A stretch of 64,000 nt of DNA from Actinomycetota bacterium (GTDB lineage Bacteria; Actinomycetota; Acidimicrobiia; Acidimicrobiales; Ilumatobacteraceae): the NCBI GenBank assembly GCA_030645495.1, contig JAUSLV010000030.1, positions 1 through 64,000 on the forward strand, given 5' to 3'. Of the stretch, positions 15,816-25,217 are shown piece by piece. The stretch's first letter is position 1, and every line of letters begins with the position of its first letter. A program made the position numbers and the translations under genes. The notes beneath the pieces are model-generated. The model did not search any database. It was given only the letters and a program-made list of their open reading frames with translations, and had not been told where the DNA came from.

Positions 15816-16328
15816 ATGAGCGCCACTGCACCGCTGGGCGAACCGCCCGCCATGAGCGACTACGGGGTGGGCGGCCCCGACTGGGTCGCACTCCCCTGGG
15901 CCTGGGCCGGCGAGCGGCTGGCGGGCACGCGCAACTACTGGGTGGTCACCGCCGGGACTGACGGGCAACCGCATGCGATGCCCGTGTGGGGCGTGTGGCA
16001 CGACGACGAGTTGCGGTTCGTGTTCAGTTGCTCGCCGAACGCGAAGAAGGCCCGCAACGTGGCCGAGAACCCGCGCGTCACGGTCACCAATGGCGACACG
16101 GTCGAGGCCGTGTCGCTGCAAGGCACGGCGACGTTGCTCACCGACCCGCAGCGGATCGAGACGTGGGTGCAGCGCTACGCGGCCAAGTACGCGGCCGAGG
16201 TGGGCGACGACTTCGCCGACTTCATGCGTTCACACGCAGTCATCGAGGTCGTGCCCACCGTCGCCTTCGCGATGATCGAGCGCGCCGACGAGTTCTCCAC
16301 ACGGGCAACTCGCTGGCGCTTCCAGTAG
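15816..16328 (+). CDS. pyridoxamine 5'-phosphate oxidase-fold flavin/F420-binding protein
   Basis: 170 residues from the ATG at 15816, 10 bp after the preceding gene; an internal ATG 12 codons later is possible. The split-barrel fold is shown by NYWVVTAGTDGQPHAMPVWGVW, FVFSCSPNAKKARNVAENPRVTVT and EAVSLQGTATLL, the usual order in actinobacterial F420- or FMN-binding members. These are often F420H2-dependent reductases or heme-utilisation-like proteins. The last residues TRATRWRF close the barrel. It converges with ilvE, with 13 bp between the stops. Confidence 0.85.
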   Translation: MSATAPLGEPPAMSDYGVGGPDWVALPWAWAGERLAGTRNYWVVTAGTDGQPHAMPVWGVWHDDELRFVFSCSPNAKKARNVAENPRVTVTNGDTVEAVSLQGTATLLTDPQRIETWVQRYAAKYAAEVGDDFADFMRSHAVIEVVPTVAFAMIERADEFSTRATRWRFQ

Positions 16329-16341
16329 GTGGCGCCAGCCG

Positions 16342-17259
16342 TCAGCCGGCCAGTTCGCACCAGTGGGCGTACTTGGCTTCCTGGGCGCGAACCGTGCGGG
16401 CATAGATGTCGGCGATCGCCTTGGTCTTGGGGCCGGGGCACGGCACCTTGCGCTCATCCACCGAATTCACCGAGCTGACCTCGGCGGCGGTACCGCACAC
16501 GAAGATCTCCTCGGCGATGTACAGATCGCTGCGGGCGATGTTGTCGACGCGCACTTCATACCCGAGGTCGCGGGCGATGGTCATCACCGTGTTCTGGGTG
16601 ATGCCCTCCAGCGCGCCGGCCGAGATGGGAGGCGTGAGGATGATGCCGTTGCGCACGGCGAAAATGTTCTCGCCGGTGCACTCGGCCACGAGGCCGTTGG
16701 GAGCGAGCATGATCGCCTCGTCGTATCCGGCCTTGAGGGCTTCGACCTTGGCGAGTGAGCTGTTCACGTAGTTGCCCGTGGTCTTCGAGGCCGGGGGCAT
16801 CGTGTTGTGGTCGTGGCGGGTCCACGACGAAATCTTCATCCGCACGCCCTTGTTGACCGCGTCGTCGCCCAGGTAGGCGCCCCATGGCCAGCAGGCGATG
16901 GCGACATCGACGCTGCACGGCAGGGTGTTGAGGCCCATCTCGCCATAGCCGTAGTAGGCGATCGGACGGATGTAGCAGCTGGGCAGGCCGGTGCTGGCGA
17001 CGGTGGCCTTGGTGGCGGCGACGAGTTCTTCCACCGTGTAGGGGATCTCCATCCCGACGATCTTCGCCGAGTTGAACAGGCGCTGGATGTGCTCGGTGAG
17101 GCGGAACACGGCCGGCCCGTTGGCCGTTTCGTACGCACGGATGCCCTCGAACACGCCGGTGCCGTAGTGCAGGGTGTGGGTGAGCACGTGGATCTGAGCA
17201 TCGGCCCAGTCGACGAGTTCACCGTTCATCCAGATCTTCGGTGTGGTTTGGATCGGCAT
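16342..17259 (-). CDS. ilvE: branched-chain amino-acid aminotransferase
   Basis: 305 residues, a fold-type IV PLP enzyme that makes Ile, Leu and Val from their 2-oxo acids with glutamate as donor. Signatures are HYGTGVFEGIRAY near residues 31-43, the PLP lysine K159 in PPASKTTGNYVNS, EAIMLAPNGLVAECTGENIF, and the phosphate-binding GITQNTV. An AAGGGG Shine-Dalgarno precedes the ATG. It lies 65 bp downstream of leuB on the same strand, so the pair is likely an operon joining the last steps of leucine and isoleucine synthesis. Confidence 0.96.
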   Translation of the reverse strand: MPIQTTPKIWMNGELVDWADAQIHVLTHTLHYGTGVFEGIRAYETANGPAVFRLTEHIQRLFNSAKIVGMEIPYTVEELVAATKATVASTGLPSCYIRPIAYYGYGEMGLNTLPCSVDVAIACWPWGAYLGDDAVNKGVRMKISSWTRHDHNTMPPASKTTGNYVNSSLAKVEALKAGYDEAIMLAPNGLVAECTGENIFAVRNGIILTPPISAGALEGITQNTVMTIARDLGYEVRVDNIARSDLYIAEEIFVCGTAAEVSSVNSVDERKVPCPGPKTKAIADIYARTVRAQEAKYAHWCELAG

Positions 17260-17324
17260 CGTTGCCCCTTGTCCCCTCGTGTACCCGTGTGGGTGTCTCT
17301 TGAACGCCTGTGAAGTAGCGCTGA

Positions 17325-18314
17325 TCAGCCTGCCACGCGGGCGGCGATTTGTGAACCGATCTCGCTGGTGCTGCCGCTAACAGGCTGCGCGCAGGCGGCG
17401 CGCACACGATCGGCGGTGGCGCTCTCGCCCAGGAAGTCGAGCATCAGCGCGGCCGACAGGATGGCGGCGCGCGGGTCGGCCTTGCCGGTGCCCACGATGT
17501 CGGGCGCCGAGCCGTGTACGGGCTCGAACATGCTGGGGCCGGTGCGGGCCGGGTTGAGGTTGGCGCTGCTCGCCAGGCCCACACCGCCGCTGACGGCACC
17601 ACCGAGGTCGGTGAGGATGTCGCCGAACAGGTTGTCGGTGACGATCACGTCGTAACGGTGCGGGTCTTGCACGAAGTAGATGCACGCCGCGTCGACGTGG
17701 TTGTAGGCCGTCTCGACCTGCGGGAACTCGGCGGCCACCTCGTTGAACGTGCGCTGCCACAGATCGCCGGCGAACGTGAGCACGTTCGTCTTGTGCACCA
17801 TCGTGAGGTGCTTGCGGCGCTTCATCGCTTCGCCGAACGCATGGCGGATGATCCGCTCGGCGCCCATGCGGGTGTTCACCGAACCCTGCGTGGCCACCTC
17901 GAACGGGGTGCCCTTGCGCAGCACGCCACCCTCGCCCACGTACGGACCCTCGGTGTTCTCGCGGATCACCACGAAGTCGTGCGGCACGGTGCCGCCGGGC
18001 GCGGTGCCGATGAACGGCCGCTGGTTGACGTACAGGTCGAGTTCGAAGCGCATCTTCAGCAACAGGCCACGCTCGATCACGCCGGGCGCCACCTCCGGCG
18101 TGCCGACCGCGCCCAGCAGGATCGCGTCGAAGCCGCGCAGCTGGTTCAGCGTCGCGTCGCTGAGGATCTCGCCGTCACGCAGGTAGCGCTTGCCACCCAG
18201 TTCGAACTCGGTGAGCTCGAGCGCCACGCCGGCCGCCTGGATCACCTTGAGGGCTTCGGTGGTGACCTCCGGACCGATCCCGTCGCCGCCGATGACTGCA
18301 ATTCGATGTGCCAT
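17325..18314 (-). CDS. leuB: 3-isopropylmalate dehydrogenase
   Basis: 329 residues from an ATG at 18314 ([17 protein letters not shown]). It oxidises and decarboxylates 3-isopropylmalate in leucine synthesis and, with CimA, beta-methylmalate to 2-oxobutyrate for isoleucine. Substrate and metal motifs are present: [28 protein letters not shown], and [23 protein letters not shown] with the metal Asp residues. The length is slightly below the usual 340-360, as in actinobacterial short-form LeuB. It lies 81 bp downstream of putA and upstream of ilvE, all on the minus strand. Confidence 0.95.
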   Translation of the reverse strand: MAHRIAVIGGDGIGPEVTTEALKVIQAAGVALELTEFELGGKRYLRDGEILSDATLNQLRGFDAILLGAVGTPEVAPGVIERGLLLKMRFELDLYVNQRPFIGTAPGGTVPHDFVVIRENTEGPYVGEGGVLRKGTPFEVATQGSVNTRMGAERIIRHAFGEAMKRRKHLTMVHKTNVLTFAGDLWQRTFNEVAAEFPQVETAYNHVDAACIYFVQDPHRYDVIVTDNLFGDILTDLGGAVSGGVGLASSANLNPARTGPSMFEPVHGSAPDIVGTGKADPRAAILSAALMLDFLGESATADRVRAACAQPVSGSTSEIGSQIAARVAG

Positions 18315-18353
18315 AAGGGTTCTACCGTACCGCCCGCACCCGGCCCCGGCCCA

Positions 18354-18381
18354 GCCCACAGCCCACAGCCCACAGCCCACA
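18354..18381. repeat. heptanucleotide tandem repeat (GCCCACA x4)
   Basis: Four exact head-to-tail copies of GCCCACA lie in the 81-bp gap between putA and leuB, inside the likely 5' region of leuB. A 7-base unit changes the spacing between promoter or Shine-Dalgarno and start by non-multiples of three, so copy-number slippage could alter leuB expression. No coding frame depends on it. Confidence 0.9.
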
Positions 18382-18395
18382 GCGTGGACGGGGAA

Positions 18396-21300
18396 TCAGT
18401 CGAGCAGGCGTCCGTGACGATGGCGGGTGGTGCTGATGGCTTGCTCGCGCACCCACCGCCGCAACTCCACGTGCGCGTCGGCTACGGGCTGCACGCGGTC
18501 CACCTCCACCCCTGCTTCGTGGCAGCGAGCCAGTTGCTCGTCGCTGATCGACCCCACCACCCGCACCCGTTCCCGCGTTCGTGTCGCAGGATCCACCGCA
18601 ACCGTGACGGGTACACCCGCGACGCGGGCGGCCATGAGGGCCAGTTCGACGGCCGCTGGGTCGGCATCGGGGCCGACGAACAGGCCCACGGAAGGCAACG
18701 GGCGATGGCGCAGCACGTTGCGCTCGCAGGCCAGACCGGACGGGTCGTGCTCGGTGGCGAAGTGGCTGCGCCACACCTCGCGGAACTGGTCCTCGCCGTC
18801 GTTGCCGCCACGCCACTCACCCAGCGCCTCGATGTACGCCGGGCCGCCCGCCTTCGGGCCACACCCCACCGACGATCGTTTCCACCCGCCGAACGGCTGG
18901 CGCTGCACGACGGCGCCGGTGATGTGCCGGTTCACGTAGGCGTTGCCCACCTGCACGTGCTGCAGCCAGTGCGCCACCTCGTGTTCGTCGAGCGACTGGA
19001 TGCCGCCGGTGAGGCCGAACTCGGTGGCGTTCTGCAGCTCGATCGCGTGGTCGAGGTCGCGGGCGCGCATGATGCCCAGCACGGGGCCGAAGCACTCTGT
19101 GCGGTGGAACCAGCTGCCCTCGCGAACACCGATGCGCACACCCGGCGACCACAGGTTGGCGTGCTCGTCGAGACACGCGGGTTGCACCAGCCACTCCTCA
19201 CCCGGCTCCAGCACGGTGAGCGCGCGCAGCAGCTTCTCCGACGGCGGGCCAACCAGCGGCCCCATCATCGTCGCCAGGTCGGTGGCGAGGCCGACACGCA
19301 CGCTGCGCACCGCCGCGGCAAGGCGCGGCAGGAACCCGGGCTCGTCGTACACCGCGGCTTCCACAATGGCCAGGCTGGCGGCGGAGCACTTCTGGCCCGC
19401 ATGCCCGAACGCCGAGCGCACGAGATCCTTGATCGCCGCGTCTTCGTCGGCCGCGGCGGTGATCACCATCGCGTCCTTGCCGCTCGTCTCGGCCAACACG
19501 CGAATGCTCGGCTTCCACGAGCGGAACATCTGCGCCGTCTCGTAGGCGCCGGTGAGCACCACCGTGTCGACGTGCTCGTGCGACACGAGGCGACGGCCCA
19601 CCTCGTCGTCGGGCGTGGCCACGAACTGCAGCACGTCGCGGGGCACGCCGGCGCGCCACAGTTGCTCCGCAAGTTCCAAGCCCACAGCGCGCACTTCAGG
19701 CGCGGGCTTCAACAGCACGGCATTGCCCGCGGCGAGCGCGGCGCACACCCCACCGACCGGGATCGCGTACGGGAAGTTCCACGGCGACGCCACGAGCACC
19801 ACACCGCGCGGCGCGAACGTGAGGCCGCGCCCGATGCCCGCCTCGATCGCGTGAGTGCACTCCGCGTAGTAGCGGGCGAAGTCGATGCCCTCCGACACCT
19901 CCGGGTCACCTTCGGCAACGGTCTTGCACGCGGTGTGCGCCATCAGCCCCAACGTCGCGCCCCGGCTGCGCTCCATCTCGTCGGCCACCGCCTGGAGGAG
20001 TGCGCGCCGCTCGGCGTAGGGGGTGCGTGCCCACCGGGCGCCAGCGTCCACAGCGACGGCCACCGCGGCGTCGACCGCCTCGATCGTGGTCGTCAGCGGC
20101 ACGTGCGGCACGGCCACGGCGGCCATGTGGCGGGCGATCCACGCCCGGTTCGCTGTGCGGGTCCAGTCGGTGTCGGCAGCATTGACGAACCCACTGCCGG
20201 CCGTCGGTGCGGCAGCGAGTGAGCGATCCTGCGTGCGGCGCGCCGCGGTACTCGCGGTCGTCCGCGCCGCCATCGACGCTTCGAAGCGCGCCGCCTGGTC
20301 GATCCACGCAGGCGTGCCCGGCCGCAGGGTGAACAGCGCGCGCAGGAAGTTGTCGGGCGACGTGTTCTCGTCGAGCCGGCGAGTGAGATAGGCGATGCTG
20401 GCAGCCAGATCGTCGTGGCGCACGACGGGGGCGTACAACAGCACCGACCCAGCCTCCTCACGAACGGCGCGGGCCTGAGCAGGCGCCATCCCCTCCAGCA
20501 TCTCGATGTCCAGCCGACCGCTGTACGCAGCCTGTAGCTCGAGCGCCCAGGCCAGGTCGAGCAGGTTCTGGCTGGCGAACCCAAGGCGTACGGCACTCGC
20601 CCACCGTTCGTCGAGCACCGCCATCACCAGCCGCTTGAAGCTGGCATCCACTTCCGCCTTCGTCGTGTACGGCGCCTGCGGCCAGCCGTGCAGTTCGGCC
20701 TCCACCCGCTCCATCGCCAGGTTCGCGCCCTTCACCACGCGCACCTTCAGCGTGCCGCCGCCCCGATCGTGACGGTCATGCGCCCACTCGCACAGCTGCG
20801 CGCACGCCGCGTGCGAGTCGGGCAGGTAGGCCTGCAGCACGATGCCGGCGTGCACCGCCGCGAACTCGGGCTCGGCGAGCACGGCGGTGAGCGCGGCGAT
20901 CGTGAGTGACAGGTCGCGGTATTCCTCCATGTCGAGGTTCACGAACACGCGCGGCGTCGCCTGCTCGGCCTCGCGGTACAGCACCCGCAGCCGCTCGCTG
21001 ATGGCGTCCACCGAGTGATCGAACGCCAGCACGTCGAGGTTGGCGACGACGGCCGAGATCTTCAGCGAGATGTAGTCGACGTCGGGGCGGGCGATGCGCT
21101 CGCGGATCAGGCGCATCCGCTCGTCGGCCTCGGCGTCGCTGAGGATCGCCTCACCCAGCACGTTCACGTTCAGCGGGAACCCCTCCGCACGGCGGCGAGC
21201 GATATGGTTGGCGAAGGCCGGATCGTCGGCGGACAGCACGACGCCGTTGCTCTCCTTCACGATCCGCCGGCGCACGAGCGGCATCACGGCCCACGGCAGC

Positions 21301-21572
21301 ACCGGGGCGACCACCGCGCCGATGCGCAGCGAGAGTCGGTCGAACAGGCTCAGCGACGTGGGCACACCCACTTCGCGCACGATCGCCTTGAAGCGCGACG
21401 CCGCACGCCGGTGCTGCTCGAAGCGCAGCACTTCGTCGGTCAGCGCGAACGTGAGCGCCCGCAGGCGTGGGTCGTCGACGACGGCCGCGAGCCGAGCCTG
21501 CTGGCGGGCTTCAGGCCCGGTGGTGCCGGCCAACGAGGAAACGAGGAGGTGTTCGGCATGCGCCACGGTCAT
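18396..21572 (-). CDS. putA: bifunctional proline dehydrogenase / glutamate-semialdehyde dehydrogenase
   Basis: 1,058 residues from an ATG at 21572; longer in-frame starts would overlap the divergent regulator. It oxidises proline to glutamate in two steps. The PRODH barrel fills about residues 60-450: VDYISLKISAVVAN, VFVNLDMEEYRDLSLT, and the FAD/substrate motif LRVRVVKGANLAMER-like stretch at LKVRVVKGANLAMERVE. The aldehyde dehydrogenase domain follows, with PWNFPYAIPVGG, ETSGKDAMV (catalytic Glu) and the catalytic Cys in FGHAGQKCSAAS. There is no N-terminal ribbon-helix-helix, so it is not the self-regulating form. Control probably comes from the divergent PAS-AraC gene. Confidence 0.95.
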   Translation of the reverse strand: MTVAHAEHLLVSSLAGTTGPEARQQARLAAVVDDPRLRALTFALTDEVLRFEQHRRAASRFKAIVREVGVPTSLSLFDRLSLRIGAVVAPVLPWAVMPLVRRRIVKESNGVVLSADDPAFANHIARRRAEGFPLNVNVLGEAILSDAEADERMRLIRERIARPDVDYISLKISAVVANLDVLAFDHSVDAISERLRVLYREAEQATPRVFVNLDMEEYRDLSLTIAALTAVLAEPEFAAVHAGIVLQAYLPDSHAACAQLCEWAHDRHDRGGGTLKVRVVKGANLAMERVEAELHGWPQAPYTTKAEVDASFKRLVMAVLDERWASAVRLGFASQNLLDLAWALELQAAYSGRLDIEMLEGMAPAQARAVREEAGSVLLYAPVVRHDDLAASIAYLTRRLDENTSPDNFLRALFTLRPGTPAWIDQAARFEASMAARTTASTAARRTQDRSLAAAPTAGSGFVNAADTDWTRTANRAWIARHMAAVAVPHVPLTTTIEAVDAAVAVAVDAGARWARTPYAERRALLQAVADEMERSRGATLGLMAHTACKTVAEGDPEVSEGIDFARYYAECTHAIEAGIGRGLTFAPRGVVLVASPWNFPYAIPVGGVCAALAAGNAVLLKPAPEVRAVGLELAEQLWRAGVPRDVLQFVATPDDEVGRRLVSHEHVDTVVLTGAYETAQMFRSWKPSIRVLAETSGKDAMVITAAADEDAAIKDLVRSAFGHAGQKCSAASLAIVEAAVYDEPGFLPRLAAAVRSVRVGLATDLATMMGPLVGPPSEKLLRALTVLEPGEEWLVQPACLDEHANLWSPGVRIGVREGSWFHRTECFGPVLGIMRARDLDHAIELQNATEFGLTGGIQSLDEHEVAHWLQHVQVGNAYVNRHITGAVVQRQPFGGWKRSSVGCGPKAGGPAYIEALGEWRGGNDGEDQFREVWRSHFATEHDPSGLACERNVLRHRPLPSVGLFVGPDADPAAVELALMAARVAGVPVTVAVDPATRTRERVRVVGSISDEQLARCHEAGVEVDRVQPVADAHVELRRWVREQAISTTRHRHGRLLD

Positions 21573-21645
21573 GCCTCCATCGAACGCCTGCGGCGCTAGC
21601 ACGTAAAGGGGCCGTGGGCCGTCGGATTCGTACAACAATGGCCGA

Positions 21646-22344
21646 ATGGACCTCGTGGTGACCGCGCTCGACGAGGTGTTCGCCGGTGTGCCGCACACGA
21701 TGTTCTGCGTGAAGGCGCCCGATGGCCGCTACCTGGCGATCAACCAGGCCTTCGCCGATCGTGCCGGACGGGCGGCCCACCACGTGCTCGGGTGCACTGC
21801 GGCCGATCTGTTCCCGGCCGATCTCGTGGAGACGTACGACGAGCAGGACCGCCGCCTGTTCGCCACCGGCGAGCCGATCCGCAACGAGCTGGAGTTGATC
21901 CTGCGACCCGATGGCAGCCGCGGCTGGTACGTCACCACCAAGACACTGCTGCGCGGCGCAGATGGCACCGTGCTGGGGATCGTGGCCGTCAGCTACGACC
22001 TGCACACCACCGAAGGCAATGATCGCCACCACGCCAGCCTGCAGGCGGTGATCGACCTGGTGCGCCGCCGCTATGCCGAGCCGTTGATGGTGGCCGACCT
22101 GGCGCAGGCCGCCGGACTGTCGGTGACGCAACTCGAGCGGGCCACGCGAAGGGCACTTGGTGTGTCGCCCAAGCAACTGCTGATCCGAGCGCGCATCGAC
22201 GAGGCGATCCGTCGGCTCGACGACACCGACCTGTCGTTGGCGGCCATCGCCGGCGAGTGTGGCTTCTACGACCAGAGCTCGTTCAACCGTCTGTTCCGCC
22301 GCACCACCGGCATCACCCCCGGTGCCTACCGATCCCGCGCATGA
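21646..22344 (+). CDS. PAS-domain AraC-family regulator, divergent from putA
   Basis: 232 residues. The N-terminal PAS domain (about 10-122) runs from VPHTMFCVKAPDGRYLAINQAFADR to GTVLGIVAVSYDLH. The C-terminal AraC double helix-turn-helix (about 133-232) has LMVADLAQAAGLSVTQLERATRR, then SLAAIAGECGFYDQSSFNRLFRR and GITPGAYR. PAS plus AraC without other domains occurs in regulators that sense a small ligand. The start codons of this gene and putA are about 73 bp apart on opposite strands, the usual layout of a regulator and its target, so control of proline use is the leading inference. Confidence 0.9.
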   Translation: MDLVVTALDEVFAGVPHTMFCVKAPDGRYLAINQAFADRAGRAAHHVLGCTAADLFPADLVETYDEQDRRLFATGEPIRNELELILRPDGSRGWYVTTKTLLRGADGTVLGIVAVSYDLHTTEGNDRHHASLQAVIDLVRRRYAEPLMVADLAQAAGLSVTQLERATRRALGVSPKQLLIRARIDEAIRRLDDTDLSLAAIAGECGFYDQSSFNRLFRRTTGITPGAYRSRA

Positions 22345-22386
22345 CCGCCGGCAGCCTGACCCCCGGCAGATAGCATCAGAAGCCCT

Positions 22387-22863
22387 ATGGCCAGCACGCA
22401 TCTTTCCCGCACTGCCTTCGAACGGCTGAAGGAAGAGCACTACGACCTCAGCACGCGCGGCCGTATCGAGGTGGCGCAGAAGATCGAGGCCGCGCGTCTG
22501 TTGGGCGACCTTTCCGAGAACGGCGACTACCACGCGGCCAAAGACGAACAGGGCCACATGGAAGGCCGCATCCGCCAACTCGAACACTTCCTCGAGAACG
22601 CCGAGATCATCGAGACCGGCGCGGAGGGTGTCGTGGCTGCCGGCACGGTCGTCACGATCATGTACGAGGGCGATACCGAGGCCATGGCCGAGACCTACCT
22701 GTTGGGCCACATGGAAGAGCGCCACGGCGACCTCGACGTGATGAGCCCGCAGTCTGCGCTGGGCAGCGCCCTCCTCGGTGCCGGCGAGGGCCATTGGGTG
22801 CAGTACACCACCCCCACGGGCGCTCAGCTGAAGGTGCAGGTCCTGAAGGTGGCGCTCCTGTAG
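22387..22863 (+). CDS. greA: transcription elongation factor GreA/GreB family
   Basis: 158 residues. The N-terminal coiled coil is followed by the acidic tip LGDLSENGDYHAAKDEQ, whose Asp and Glu reach the RNA polymerase active site to stimulate cleavage of backtracked RNA. The C-terminal FKBP-like domain runs from GTVVTIMYEGDTEAMAETYLLG to VMSPQSALGSALLGAGEGHWVQY. The length matches GreA. Its TAG overlaps the GTG start of the following hydrolase gene by one base. Confidence 0.95.
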   Translation: MASTHLSRTAFERLKEEHYDLSTRGRIEVAQKIEAARLLGDLSENGDYHAAKDEQGHMEGRIRQLEHFLENAEIIETGAEGVVAAGTVVTIMYEGDTEAMAETYLLGHMEERHGDLDVMSPQSALGSALLGAGEGHWVQYTTPTGAQLKVQVLKVALL

Positions 22864-23753
22864 TGGCCATTCGCGACGGGAAGTCGGCAACCGAGGCGGA
22901 CCACGCCAAGCCTCATCTGCCCCCCGGAGCGGCGATGCAGCTGCCCGGTCGTGGCACCACATTCGTGCGCACGATGGCAGGCCCACCCAAGGCCGCGACG
23001 ATCCTGTTGCTGCACGGCTGGACGGCGAGCTGCGACCTCAACTGGTACACCTGCTACAAGCCGCTCTCGCGCCACTACCGCGTGGTGGCACTCGACCATC
23101 GCGGCCACGGGCGGGGCATCCGCTCGAAGAAGGCCTTCCGCTTGGAGGACTGCGCCGACGACGCGATGGCCGTGTGCGACGTGCTGGGCGTCGACAAGGT
23201 GATCCCGGTGGGTTACTCGATGGGCGGCCCGGTGGCGCAGCTCATCTGGAAACGCCACCGCGAGCGCGTACGCGGCCTGGTGCTCTGCGCCACCGCCCCG
23301 TACTTCATCACCTCACGCGAAGAGCGCATGGGGTTCCTCGGCCTGTCGGGGCTGGCCACGCTCGCCCGGCTGACGCCGTCGCAGACCCGGCAGTGGCTCA
23401 CCGAGCAGGTGTACCTGCAACGCAAGACCGAGGAGTGGGAACCGTGGGCCATCCAAGAGGCCGCATTGCACGACTGGCGGATGGTGCTGGAAGCCGGACG
23501 CGAGATCGGCAAGTTCAACTCGCGTGAGTGGATCGGCGACATCGACGTTCCCACCTCCGCGCTGATCACGATGCGCGACAAGGTGGTGCCGCTGCGCCGC
23601 CAGGTGCGGCTGTTCGAGGGCATCCCCAAGGCCGAGGCGTTCCGCGTGGACGGCGACCACGACGCCGTGGTGGCCAACGCCGATCGGTTCGTGCCCACGC
23701 TGCTGCGCGCGATCCACTCCGTGGTCGAACGGTCCGCGCCGGTGAAGTCGTGA
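22863..23753 (+). CDS. alpha/beta-fold hydrolase
   Basis: 296 residues from a GTG whose first base is the last of the greA stop; internal ATGs exist but lie inside the fold. The motif LLLHGWTAS near residue 52 forms the oxyanion hole. The nucleophile Ser is in VGYSMGG (near 120), and the catalytic His is in VDGDHDAVVAN near 265. A cap region between residues 140 and 230 is rich in Arg and Trp. Esterase, lipase or haloperoxidase-like activity is possible. It overlaps the AarF-like gene downstream by 4 bp. Confidence 0.9.
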   Translation: MAIRDGKSATEADHAKPHLPPGAAMQLPGRGTTFVRTMAGPPKAATILLLHGWTASCDLNWYTCYKPLSRHYRVVALDHRGHGRGIRSKKAFRLEDCADDAMAVCDVLGVDKVIPVGYSMGGPVAQLIWKRHRERVRGLVLCATAPYFITSREERMGFLGLSGLATLARLTPSQTRQWLTEQVYLQRKTEEWEPWAIQEAALHDWRMVLEAGREIGKFNSREWIGDIDVPTSALITMRDKVVPLRRQVRLFEGIPKAEAFRVDGDHDAVVANADRFVPTLLRAIHSVVERSAPVKS

Positions 23754-25207
23754 CGCTGCTGCGCCGCCTCGCGGCGTTCACCGGCGTCGCCGTCGCTGTG
23801 GCCGCCGTGGTCGCCGTCGTGCGCAAGGAGCAACAGCACCTGCGCACCAGCCGTTCGCAACGCAACGCCGACGTCGCCCGGCTGGGTGCCACGGTGGGGC
23901 GCCACTACGCCACCACTGCGGCGCGCAAGCTGTTCGCGTCCGCAGAACGCCGCATCGAACTCGACAACGAGCGCGAGCTGCGCACTGCCGAGGCGGTGGC
24001 CGAGCGGCTGGGCAGCATGAAGGGCGCGCTGATGAAGCTGGGTCAGATGGCCAGCTACATCGACGACGCGCTGCCCGCACCGCTCCGTGACGCGCTCTCG
24101 GCGCTGCAGTCCAACGCACCGCCGATGAGCGCCGAGTTGGCTGCGGGCGTCATCGAGCGCGAGTTCGGCGTGCCCCCCGAGCAACTGTTCGTGCAGTGGG
24201 ACCCACAGCCGATCGCGGCGGCCAGCATCGGCCAGGTGCACCGTGCTGTCGTGCTCGACCCGGCCACCGGCGACGAGCGGGCCGTCGCGGTGAAAGTGCA
24301 GTACCCGGGTGTGGGCGAGGCGGTGGAGGCCGACCTGCGCAACGCGAACCTGCTGGGCATGGTGCTGCAGCAAGGCTTCGGCGGGCTCGATGCCGACGAC
24401 ATGGTGGAGGAGATCAAAGAGCGCCTGATCGAGGAGCTCGACTACCGGTTGGAGGCCACCAACCAGCAGCTTTTCGCCGACTTCTACCGCGGTCATCCGT
24501 TCATCCACGTACCCGAGGTGCTGCCGGCGTTCAGCGGCGCCACCGTCATCACCAGCGAGTTGGTGAACGGCAGCACCTGGCAAGAGCTGCAGTCGTGGCC
24601 GCAGGCGGAGAAGGACCTCGTGGGTGAGACGCTGTTCCGTTTCGTGTTCCGCAGCCTGTACGGCATGCAGGCGTTCAACGGCGACCCGCACCCTGGCAAC
24701 TACCTGTTCCACGGCGACGGGCGGGTCACGTTCCTCGACTACGGGCTGGTGAAGCACTTCACCGACGACGAGATGGGCACGTTCATCGGGATGGTGAAGT
24801 CCGCCGCCTACGACCACGACCAGACGGCGTTCCGCCGCATCGTGCAGGCCGCGGGGATGCTGCGCGAGGGCTGCCCGGCACCCGACGACGAGATCGGCGA
24901 GTACTTCAGCCAGTTCTACGAGAGCGTGCGCCACGACCAAGACGTCACCTGGAGCAGCGAGTACGCCAGCGGCATCGTGCGCCACACGTTCGACCGCACC
25001 AGCCCGATCGCGCAGTACGCCACCGTCCCGAGGGCGTTCGTGTTCATCCAACGCATCAACCTCGGGTTGTACGCACTGCTGGGCGAACTGCAGGCGACGG
25101 GCAACTATCGGCGCATCGCCGAAGAGCTGTGGCCGTTCGTGCACGGCCCGGCCAGCACCCCGCTGGCCGAGCGCGAGCGCGGCTGGCTGGCCCACCACCC
25201 CCGATAG
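23750..25207 (+). CDS. ABC1/AarF (ADCK/UbiB) atypical kinase-like protein
   Basis: 485 residues from a GTG overlapping the hydrolase stop (GTGA). A hydrophobic N-terminal segment, about residues 4-24, may anchor it in the membrane. Family features are the KxGQ motif in MKGALMKLGQMASYIDD, the Ala-rich loop AAASIGQVHRA, the VAIK-like Lys in AVAVKVQYPGV, and the metal and catalytic sites FNGDPHPGNYLF and TFLDYGLVKHF. Members influence quinone or lipid metabolism in bacteria and mitochondria; true kinase activity is unproven for most. It is probably co-transcribed with the hydrolase and the FKBP gene. Confidence 0.92.
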   Translation: MTLLRRLAAFTGVAVAVAAVVAVVRKEQQHLRTSRSQRNADVARLGATVGRHYATTAARKLFASAERRIELDNERELRTAEAVAERLGSMKGALMKLGQMASYIDDALPAPLRDALSALQSNAPPMSAELAAGVIEREFGVPPEQLFVQWDPQPIAAASIGQVHRAVVLDPATGDERAVAVKVQYPGVGEAVEADLRNANLLGMVLQQGFGGLDADDMVEEIKERLIEELDYRLEATNQQLFADFYRGHPFIHVPEVLPAFSGATVITSELVNGSTWQELQSWPQAEKDLVGETLFRFVFRSLYGMQAFNGDPHPGNYLFHGDGRVTFLDYGLVKHFTDDEMGTFIGMVKSAAYDHDQTAFRRIVQAAGMLREGCPAPDDEIGEYFSQFYESVRHDQDVTWSSEYASGIVRHTFDRTSPIAQYATVPRAFVFIQRINLGLYALLGELQATGNYRRIAEELWPFVHGPASTPLAERERGWLAHHPR

Positions 25208-25217
25208 CGTTGAGCGG

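Noticed and set aside
17514-20222. 902-codon plus-strand open frame opposite leuB and putA
   Set aside because: Composition is dominated by His, Arg and Val typical of antisense to high-G+C genes, and leuB and putA on the other strand are certain.
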